The notes beneath the pieces are model-generated. The model worked only from the letters and a program-made list of their open reading frames with translations, was not told where the DNA came from and searched no databases. This document shows, piece by piece, positions 46,681 to 64,000 of a stretch of 64,000 bases of DNA. The stretch is taken from the NCBI RefSeq assembly GCF_018320785.1, contig NC_054885.1, positions 7,514,921 through 7,578,920 of the forward strand, written 5' to 3'. The DNA comes from Cheilinus undulatus. Its lineage: Eukaryota; Chordata; Actinopteri; Labriformes; Labridae. The position numbers and the translations under genes were made by a program. Within the stretch, counting starts at the first letter, position 1. Each line of letters starts with the position of its first letter.

Positions 46681-48936
46681 CTGTTAGATTGCGGTAAATA
46701 TTGGTTTATATAAGATGCAAATAGAAGGGGTTGAACAATGCTGTTTTTCAGGGGCCATGCCGATTATTTGTAATTCATAATAATGAAAGATATTTGGAAC
46801 CGATATGTATTTCTAATAATTAGGAGTGGGAATCACAAGTGGCCTCAAGATATGATATTATCAAGATGCCAGGATTCAACATTGCAGTTTTAAACATCTT
46901 GCAATACACAGAGCATTGCGACATATTGCTTTATCTATACAATTGTTTCAACTGTTTAGCTGATTTATCATTAGCCTTGCCTTCCTTTTTATCGTATTAC
47001 TGCAGCACTTCATTTTCATGTGGCACTCCTTGCAAACCCCCATGTGCCATGCCCATGTTGTTTAGAGCCACAGCATCATCAGGTGGAGAGAAAGCAACCG
47101 ATGCTATTTATCCAGTATCACAGACTTCAGCTCATATTAGCAATTAATTTTAAAAAATCGATACTTGGTGGAAGAAACTATAATATATTGCCGTAAAAAA
47201 TATTGCGGTACTATACTGTATTGATTTTTTCCCTCACCCCTAATTATAATGTGCAATATGCACATATTGTGGCAAAAGTGAAATTGTATGATCAAAAAAG
47301 GGAAAAATAAACAATTAAGCCCTAACTCTAGAGATGGCAGAGCAACACAGTAGCAGCAGGAACACAGGAAGTTATTCCACACCCTACTGTGTCAGTGGCA
47401 CCCAGGCTTAAGTGTCAGTTGGCAGGTACTCATGTGACATCTAGCCAATCAGACTGTGTTGTATGCAGGACTTTTGGTGAGAGTGTTGAGAGTGAAAATG
47501 GTGCTGGGGGGAGGACACACCTTGCAGTGGAGTTGAAGTAGAGCACTTTCTTATTGTTTGAATAAAATGCAGATACAAATAATCGAACAAATATCAAATT
47601 TAAGCATCAATAATTGGCCAGGTCAATGATCGATCAACCCCTTGAAGTGCTGAGCAATTAATCAAGTTTCATTTTCAATCATAATTTTGGCTAGAAGATA
47701 ATAGGCCTAGCTGTAAATGTTGGCCTATATCAGCAATAACTAGCTACCATAAGTATGAATAAGTTTGAAGTTTAAGCGGAACCAACAAGACCAGTGTCAG
47801 CTGAAGCCTTTTTCTTTGTTCATCCATTAACTTTGGAGTGTGTTCAAGGACTGAACTATTAATATATTATATTGATTGGCTAAAATTAATTTGGAAATAT
47901 CAGCATATCAAATATCTGCAAAAATACAATATTTGCATCCCTAGTAGGATCCCCTCAAAGCATGACCAATAACAACCAGGCACTCCAAGCATGAAAAAAT
48001 GTGATAAATGACAACAAAGGAGAAGAACAGTGTAGAAATTAGAGTGTAGCATGTTTACATTTTGCGCTGCCTTCTATTACTTGTGCTGTCATGCCGATGA
48101 TGTTGACCAATTAGAGCACAGAGCATTCGGCATGCACAAAAGTCAGAAGCATGCATAAATCAAATAGCAAAGTGAAAGAAGAATGATGAAGCTGGTGCTG
48201 TGAGATGGAAATATAAGATAGCGGACAAGTTTCTCAAGCTCTGGAAGCAACATCCCTGCCTTATTATCTGACATGATAGACTGATAAAAGAGAAATGTAA
48301 GCAAGAAATTGCAACAACCCGTGATGTTATTATCAAGCTAGTGCATCATTAATCATAGCTTTTGACCCTCTTCCTTACAGCATCATCACATTAGTCATGA
48401 TGATTGGCACAGTACCACCATATGGTCTGACATGTTGACACAAACTTCTGGCTCTGTCTAATCTGACATTGTAACAGACAAAACAAACATGTAGACCTCA
48501 GCATAGGACATGGTTAAGTAACATTTCAACAAAGGAGACTAACATCAATCCTCATAAAAGTACTGAAAAGATGAAGAGCAAAGTCAGAATCTTAGAAAGT
48601 GCCTTTTTAGGAGTAAACAACATGTCATCTTAAACATGAGTAACAAACCTTAATTTTCCAAAAGAGCAGATTTAATTAAAAGAGCAGATAAATGGGATTA
48701 CAGGGGTAGCATGCAAATGTCCACTTTGAGTCAGCCTTATTGTGTTATTCACCAGACGCTGCATAAACCACACACCCTGTTACACACAGGCCTGGTATGT
48801 TAAAACACTGAGTCATGAGTCTCCTTGCAGTCTCACACGTGTCACTAACAAAGCTCAATCAGACTTTGAGCAATTGCAATAAAGACACTTTTTATTTCTG
48901 CATTCAGCTTCTCTGTTATGTTTCTTTAAGAGTTAT

Positions 48937-49394
48937 CACCTCAACTTTCAACTCAACTGGTGGGTTGGGACCAAAAGTGGGTTGCAAAGCTATTTTCAGA
49001 GGGTCGTGATTGTGTACTAGGTAAAAAGAAATGTGGTAAAAGTCTGATATATAGAAGCCCTTCACAGTCACACATCTATATATTTAAGTTTACTGTTTTC
49101 CTGTGACAAAATGTAAATTATTTTCTGAAGATCACCACTTATTTTATCTCATTATCCTGGAATATATCACTGGTCTTCCCATCATAACACAATTATTTAC
49201 TGAGAGCAACAGAAAACTGCTAAATTTGGTTGGAAATGTTCATATCTGCCAATACCAGTAATTCAATTTTATGATATGTGCTGATATAATATCATGCCAA
49301 TAATTTTGTACATCCTTAATAACTGTGGGCTGTGATTTTTTTTTATCTAAGAGGTGGTGATGGGTCCTGAGAGTAGACCAGTTGGGAGTCACTG
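48937..49394. mobile_element. possible hAT-like element
   Basis: Left CAACTGGTGGGTTGGGACC, right end read inwards CAGTGACTCCCAACTGGTCT. Interior non-coding; boundaries approximate. Confidence 0.35.
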
Positions 49395-51504
49395 GTCTAA
49401 ATGGTGTTTTTATGCCTCTACGCCAGCAATTGCCAGGACTAAAGGAATCAATTTTCATGTTATACATCTGTATGGAAGCTCATACACCTGGGCCATTCAT
49501 GTCAACACAATATCTCTGAGTAATTTTCCTCAAACTTAGCACACTTCCACTCTGACTCAACACCACACTGCAATCATTTCAGACGTAAAAGATCAAGGCG
49601 AAAAATACCCCAGTCCTGACTGTACTCTCTATTTGCTGTAGGGGTGTGTATCTGCCAGGCAGTAGTTCTAGATATCTAAAGATATCTGTAGATTTCAGGT
49701 AGTTTCACTTGGATGATAAGATGAAACGTCCAGGTGTGATAGAGTCAACAGAGTGCTCCTCAGATCCACACTGTAATACACAAATTGCACCTGCTGTCGC
49801 TGTACACAGTGAACTGCAGCATTTTCAGTTTAGTGTATGACATGTTTAATAGTTCGAGAATATTAGAAGATACGTAGTAAATAATAAACAAATGTGTGCA
49901 TTAAATATGCAAATAACGCTGAGATGGAAGGATCAAGCTACGACTTTGAGCAGCTACACCTAATTTTACCTTATAAAGAGATAACTCATACAATTTTCCC
50001 ATTGCACTGTATGAAAAATTTAGTACATAGCTACACATAAAATAAACTGATAGAAAACTAGCTAGTTGTTTAATCGGCTTTTATGAAGAAATGAACAGCG
50101 CATCAAGAACTGCACAAGACAGACTGTCTCTGTCCCGTCTATTAATGTCAAGGTATCATAATGCACGGGTAACTGGATCAGCCTGTCTGAAATATAATCA
50201 CAAACTTTTCTAATGATATAAGAGGTAAGTCCTTTGTGCTTGTGTTAATAGCACAGGGTGTAATGGTATTACCTTGTAAACCCGTATAAAGGCTAGGGAA
50301 TGGGATGGGCAATGATTTCTAAATAGTCATTTAAAAAAAAAAAACTTAAATTCATGTGACTATAAAATCAACTTAAAAAGCGCATATTTCTCCATTATTT
50401 TACCAGTGCCTGGTTGTAATGTGGCACTTTTCCCTACACATGGTGGCTGGAGCACATATTAAAGCTTCTGCTAACTTTCATTAAATGTAAGGAGAAGGCA
50501 GTAAGTCAGCCTTTGACTTCATAGTAAAGTACTTAGATCCTAAGAGGTCAGGGGTCACTATAATCCCACTACATATGAACTTGACCCATTAGGCTTGACC
50601 AACTATTGTACTTTCGCTGTCCCACAACTGTATACCTTGTGGAGGCATAAGTCAACCAAGCGCTAGCTCAAGTAAAGAGTGTACAGTCACTCAAAGTGAT
50701 CAAGAAACATGTACCTTTTTTGTCCTGAAGTGCAATAACACACTACCTTAACCTTTTATTCTCACTGTCATTCTATACTGTTAAATATCTAATAAAATGT
50801 CTAAAAAGATCCTTTCTTAAAAGCAGTGATAAAGTGAGTTTAGAGAACAGAGAGGCAGTGATGATGTGATGAAACTGTGAGTGAGAGCCGTTTCAGTGCT
50901 GTTGCATCAGATGGGCAGAAACAGATCACACAGTTTGCTGACTAAATTGAACTCCCTGACTTTGATAACTACAGCGTGTTAGGAGGGAGCAAGCAGCATT
51001 TAAATTTAGACAGGACTCTGCTGAAGCAATAACTTTAGAAACATATCCATAAATATCCTTAAAACAGTCATCGATGAGTCCCTGATTACAGCAGGAGGAG
51101 TCTGATCAGTAGAAGAGACACCAGGAGAAACACAGGGAGCGTCTCAGGTCACAGCAGCTGTTTACCTGTTCTAATGACTCAGCAACAAGAACTACTCTCT
51201 GACTTCAGTAAATACAAGTAGACATTTTCTTTAAACATGTCAAAATACCACAATTTTAAACTCTGATATGACTTTGATAAGAATGAAATCATACCAATAT
51301 CTGCTTGATACCCTGAAACAACAGTAGAAGTCCTATACTGAGTGATTTCTTGTTTTTAATTGCCAGAAATTGCAGGCAAACATGGTGTTTTAATTGTACT
51401 AAAACAAAAATTCCATATAATAAGGTTGTTGCTTCTATTGAATATACAGAAACTTATGAAACTACAGATATTCAGCTAAAAGAGAAATTACTGAGGGTGC
51501 AGAA

Positions 51505-51640
51505 ATCCTAGCAGGGGCCTGAATATGAGTCCAACCTGTGGCTCCTTTCCAGCATGTCATTCCCCACTCTCTCATCCCTTTTCCTGACTCTGTCTGCTGT
51601 ACTCCTCAATAAATGAAGGTACAAAAAGCTAAAAAGGAGG
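51505..51640 (+). mobile_element. tRNA-derived SINE, 5'-truncated
   Basis: GTGGCTCCTTTCCAGCATGT, CATTCCCCACTCTCTCATCC, CTGACTCTGTCTGCTGTACT and a tail AAATGAAGGTACAAAAAGC. Same family as 15646-15790; the B-box region is decayed. Confidence 0.6.
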
Positions 51641-51774
51641 CAGAGAGTGTCTAACTTGCATGAATACATTAGCAACATTTGAAAGAGTGTGAGGAACTGG
51701 CACAGAGTGATAGATACTCATGATTCTCTGCAGTTCCAATCACTTTTCCAAGTTTGGCATGGCATACTTTAGAT

Positions 51775-52310
51775 CAGTGATACTCAACACATGGCTCTTG
51801 AGCCCTATGTGGCTCTTTTTGTGATGATTTGTGGCTCTTTCACATCTGGATTTGAAATATTAGTCCCCCAGAAAATAATAATAAAAGGAAAACTTTGACC
51901 TTCGAATTATCTACTGCAAGTCACTTTATCATTTTTTTCTCACACTTGTACAGAGGGCTTTAATTATCAGACCTAATTGTCACCCTTTATTTTTGCCTGT
52001 ATATTTCCAAGGCCCTTACTTGCAATTGTTTGCCCATTTTTTTCCTTTTTGCCACTTTTAATCCATTTGAGCTGCTTTTAGCCCATTTTTGCAACTTCTT
52101 TTTGCCACTTTTATCACATTTTTGCCCTTTTTTAACCGGTTTTGCCACTTCTATTATCTCCATTTGTATCACTTTTCACCCAGTTTTTGCTCTTTAATAC
52201 CTATTTGCCCCTATTCACCAATTTTTGCCACTTTTTTTTTTTGCTGCTTTTTGACCATTTTAGCCAGCTTTAACTTATTTTTATTGCCACTTTAACCCAT
52301 TTAAGAAATA
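51775..52310. mobile_element. hAT-like element, with degenerate TTTTTGCCACTTTT repeats
   Basis: Left end CAGTGATACTCAACACATGG then CTCTTGAGCCCTATGTGGCTC. 52010-52310 is a stuttering T-rich repeat of TTTTTGCCACTTTT and ACCCATTTTTGC units. The right inverted end was not found; fold-back repeat sequence resumes at about 52310. Confidence 0.45.
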
Positions 52311-53400
52311 AAACTACACATATTTGGTCATATTTTACAGTAAAAGAGGAGAGCTCTGTCTAACTTGCATAAATATGTTGGCAACATTTGAAATAGTAGG
52401 TAGAACTGGCAAGAGTGATCCAAACCTGTTTTCCTCTGCAGTTAAACCCATTATTCCAAATGCTACCGAAACATTTATTCAATTTGGACAGTGTGCATGA
52501 GGTTGCTTGCAATTTTAGGATATTACAGCAAGAACCAAATGGCTATCTAGGACAATGACTCTAGTGACAACAAAAATAAAGGCTTAGATATCCACTATTG
52601 GGGTTTGGTTTGTGTCTAATAACCAAAAAAGTGTTGTTTAAATTGTTTAAATTGCACAAATAAGCAACATTATACATAAATATGTTTGTAACATTGTGAA
52701 AAGCCAGTGGAGCAAGGAGCTAGGGGGCTCCAACCACATTACAAAGTGTTGCCAAAGTATTCATGATTGATGGCATCAAAAGGCTCTGAAACTTAATGAA
52801 ACTACACATCTTCAGTCATATTTTTCATCTGAAGAGACTTTACCTACTTTACAGATACTTTGGGCAAAGAGCAACCAAAAGCATTGCTCCTCTGCAGTTC
52901 CAGCCATCTTAAACAATATCATCAGTGCATTTTTGCAACTTTGACAGCTTGCATGATATTGCCTGCAACTTTTGGTGATTACAAACAAGAAATTAAACAA
53001 ACTAAGGTGTCTAGGACAATGGTCCTAGTAAGAATTACTAAAATAAGTGCCCATGTTACCCCGCATTGGGTAACTTTTAAATTGCAGAAATACTTGGCAA
53101 CATTTAAAAAGTGGGTGTAACTCAACAGGAGCGAGGCCCCTCCCACCCACACCCACTTATCCAAACGTTGCCAACATATTTGTGAAATTCTGACAGTGTC
53201 CTCTCTCTTTTGATCATTTTTTCAAGCCTCAGTATGTTTTTCTTCTATCAAATATCAGAATAAAAAGCCTCTATCATTTTGAAAGATTGTAGAAAATTAT
53301 GACAACCTTAAAAACCGGAAATGTCAAAGTTTTTGTACAATTTAGAGTTTGCCTGCAAGTCTTACTTACAAGAACAAACACTGACTCAATATCACCCATG
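52310..53400. repeat. fold-back repeats, TTGCACAAATATGTTGGCAA family
   Basis: Cores at about 52364 and 52648 and the best hairpin of the window at 53080-53190. Its left arm, ATTGCAGAAATACTTGGCAA followed by CATTTAAAAAGTGGGTGTAA, is mirrored by ACCCACTTATCCAAACGTTG then CCAACATATTTGTGAAATTC. Confidence 0.7.
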
Positions 53401-53629
53401 TTTACTCAATACTTGGAATCCATTAGCTGTATTTTTTGTATCAAACTGATATTTATACTGTTTAAATCTCCCTAGAATCATCTCAAACATTGAAATTCTG
53501 GTATTATGACGATCCTAGATTGCTTTAACTACTTATAAAGCATTACAATGAGTACATAGACGTGTTCCGAGTACAAAGATATAAGTTTCACACCTGTTTC
53601 CAGGTTAAAATTAAGTTAATGACACTCAC

Positions 53630-53735
53630 CTGTATCATCAAATGAAGGGAAGGAGAAAGGATAATCAGCCAGAGACCTGAGGAGGTCAGGAACGTCGCCT
53701 CTGTCCCCACAGTAGAGTTCATTAAAAGTCGACAT
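53630..53735 (-). CDS. tef: tef alternative first coding exon (distal promoter)
   Basis: ATG at 53735, 35 codons plus one base, ending GATGATACAG|GTGAGTGTC at phase 1, the same phase as exon 1 at 44678, so it splices in frame to exon 2 and would give a 366-aa form. Encodes MSTFNELYCGDRGDVPDLLR then SLADYPFSFPSFDDT. VPDLLRSL resembles the MPEVLKSLLEHS start of the short TEF isoform remembered from mammals. It lies about 9 kb upstream of the proximal exon 1 in low-repeat, CpG-containing DNA. Confidence 0.8.
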
Positions 53736-54360
53736 GATGAACAGGGAAGTTAACAAACTCAAGTCTATGAAGAGACTGGCAAATTAGCGATAAAATGTTT
53801 GCCAAAGTCTCCAAACGAATCGTTAAAAACGAGCTATAAACGAAACTTCAGACCGCTGGCTAAAGCCAACAGAATAACCGTTAAAATACGGGCCAGTGAA
53901 TGAGCCTCTAAACTGCTAACTAACGTCTCAAAAACGAACTGTTAAACCGCGAGCTTTACCCACAGAGTGAGATAAAGCCTCTATCTGTCAGACAGAGAGT
54001 CTGTCTGCTCTCCTCTGCGAACTTGAGTCACTTTTGTCCAACTTTACTCAAACTCACATCACGGGGACTCCTGCATGTGTCCAAACAACACCTATTCAAA
54101 TGAGCTGAGCAGAACCAAGCCCCTGCTGCCCTGCACACGAAGGCGGTTCGTTCTAGCGCCTGTCAGTCAAAGCAAGGAGCCAATCAGAGAGCAGGAGGCG
54201 ATAAAAACAACATCAGGCCTGTTCAGCTGAGCACATTTGTCTCCACGCACGGTAGCACGTGCGAGTGTGTGGGAGGCTCGAGGCCAGGTACAGCCGAGTG
54301 CTCCACGCCCCCTGGTGACGTGCTGGAGTAGTGCACTTCAAAGGTGATGGTATTAAACGA
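53736..54360 (-). promoter_or_regulatory. tef: tef distal promoter region
   Basis: Low-repeat, CpG-containing DNA upstream of the alternative exon. It has a CCAAT at 54180-54184 on the plus strand and a CACGTG E-box at 54256-54261. Start site not determined. Confidence 0.4.
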
Positions 54361-55702
54361 CAAATGCGGTGAAGGAGGAAAGAGAGCAGAATCACATGGA
54401 GCTTTACAAGGGAAAAGAGCTGCATTTAAAGGATGATTCTGCAAAAGTTGTGTTAGTACATTCAGTACTTTTAATGTTATTTCAACCTGGAAGTGTTGTG
54501 TTTTTAAAATTCTTTAGATTATTAATGCTGTTGTTGTTGGTCAGTGAATTAAGAGAGAATTCCGACCCCCTACTCTTTTTTCAATTTTGTTTTGTTGTAG
54601 CCTGATGCTACAATTATTAGAAATATTTTTTCTCTCATTAATATAAACTCAGTACATCCATAATGATATTTATTATGTTTCTGTACTTTGTGACACTATT
54701 CAACATTTAAATAATCATATAGGTATAGAGATTTTTCCATCTTAAAATGCTTTTTAGAGCATAAACGTAATGCTTACATTAATTCAGGAAAGTTACCAAT
54801 GTTTTTGTTCAATTTAAACAATAGGCTGGAGTTTTTCTGCAACCCAGACCAGTCCCTGCTGAAAAAATCCCCCACAGCATGATGCTGCCACCACCATGCT
54901 TCACTGTTGGGATGGTATTGGGCAGGAGATGAGCTGTGCCTGGTTTCCTCTAGACATGATGTTTAGAAATGAGGCTGAACAGTTCAGTCTTGGTTTAAAT
55001 ACACCAGAAAATCTTGTTTCTCGCAGTCTGAGAGTCCATGTGCTATTTTGCAAAAATCCAAGCAGGCTTTCATGTGTTTTGCACTGAGGAGAGGCCTCTG
55101 TCTAGCCAGTCTGCTATAAGCCCAGACTGGTTGCAGTGATGGCTGTCCTTCTGGAACTTTGTCCTATCTCCACACAGGATCTCTGAAGCTCAGTGAGAGT
55201 GACCATCATGTTCTTGGCCACCTCTCTTACTAAGGCCCTTCTCCCCTGATTGCTCATTTTGGCCGGGCAACCAGCTCTGAGAAGTCTTGGTTGTGTCAAA
55301 CTTCTTTAATTTGATAACTATGGAGGCCACTGTGTTCTTGGGAACCTTCTGTGCAGCAGAAATTTAGTGTCAGGGTGCAACATAACAAAACTGAGGAAAG
55401 TGAGGGGGGTCTGAATACTTTCTGAATGCACTGTGTATGAGACAGCAAATTCAGATAATGGAAAGTATCCACAATAAATATCTTTTCAGTGAGTCTGTGA
55501 TCTGATGTCTTCATACATCTATTCCAGTGAATTTATGGACTCAATAGACGTATAGAATTACAGCACAGATCCCCAAACACCTGGAGAATAGTCAGTCCCT
55601 GGACACATACAAGACTCATCAAAAGTACATGAATGCATCATTATCACACTAAAAACAACAATTACTAATCATAAGCTGTGTCATTCTGGTGTCTTTCATA
55701 TG
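54361..55702. other. tef-chadl spacer and chadl 3' UTR
   Basis: Contains a decayed Tc1 relic (54845-55435). 55436-55702 should include the chadl 3' UTR; no clear minus-strand AATAAA was found. Confidence 0.4.
54845..55435 (-). pseudogene. Tc1-like element relic, internally deleted
   Basis: Plus-strand CACAGCATGATGCTGCCACC and ACCATGCTTCACTGTTGGGA are the reverse complement of the [10 protein letters not shown] coding signature. 55160-55350 resembles the N-terminal DNA-binding part of the same transposase family. The right terminal repeat is GTCTGAATACTTTCTGAATG then CACTGT at about 55410-55435. Left terminal repeat and mid-region are missing. Confidence 0.8.

Positions 55703-64000
<8,298 letters not shown>

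Larger units (their letters stand above)
45561..53629 (-). other. tef: tef distal intron (between alternative first exon and exon 2 region)
   Basis: AT-rich, with hAT relics at 46235-46680, 48937-49394 and 51775-52310, a SINE at 51505-51640 and fold-back repeats from 51650 to 53400. 49400-51500 shows nothing beyond random short ORFs. Confidence 0.5.

Noticed and set aside
54223-54444. Minus-strand ORFs upstream of the distal tef exon
   Set aside because: Lie in promoter-like DNA without donor sites in a phase compatible with tef exon 2.

Overview
This window is vertebrate nuclear DNA, most likely from a percomorph-type teleost fish. The evidence is spliced genes with GT/AG introns, AT-rich non-coding DNA full of fish-type DNA transposons (Tc1-like, hAT-like), tRNA-derived SINEs, an RTE/Rex3-like LINE end and long GATA/GATG microsatellites. 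Four protein genes are recognisable. They match the gene neighbourhood of human 22q13.2 (ACO2, TOB2, TEF, CHADL), recalled from memory and not searched. No prokaryotic, phage or CRISPR content is present.

Layout, left to right. (1) 1-3312, minus strand: intron 1 and the 12-codon first exon of aco2 (mitochondrial aconitase), with a perfect CRE palindrome just upstream; the gene continues off the left edge. (2) 3356-7300: spacer with transposon relics. (3) tob2, plus strand: TATA box, non-coding exon 1 ending at 7587, 5.7-kb intron, then a second exon holding the whole 395-codon CDS (13527-14714). A long 3' region with several poly(A) candidates contains a tandem array of an unusual repeat. (4) About 19.8-33.4 kb: gene-free DNA between the converging 3' ends of tob2 and tef, made of tandem repeats, a 3.3-kb hAT-like insertion with nested elements, Tc1 and hAT relics, and a pair of PAR-bZIP/C/EBP-like sites. 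(5) tef, minus strand: four coding exons (378 aa) plus an alternative first coding exon at 53.7 kb. Both first exons end in the same splice phase, so there are two promoters and two N termini. Three perfect CACGTG E-boxes lie 0.66-0.74 kb upstream of the proximal start. (6) chadl (chondroadherin-like), minus strand: ten coding exons, 760 codons visible, missing only its extreme 5' end at the right edge.

Functionally these are independent housekeeping or regulatory genes: TCA-cycle aconitase, a CCR4-NOT-linked antiproliferative adaptor, a circadian-type PAR bZIP factor and an extracellular-matrix LRR protein. They are not an operon or a shared system.

The most unusual material is a family of degenerate fold-back repeats. 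The arms carry the core TTGCACAAATATGTTGGCAA followed by a GTGGGTGGAGCTGG-like stretch. Dozens of copies lie between 17 and 57 kb, singly as about 110-200-bp imperfect palindromes and, at 17.3-18.8 kb, as a head-to-tail array of about 290-bp units. I could not name this family. Exon coordinates were read by eye from splice sites and frame continuity; all junction phases agree.
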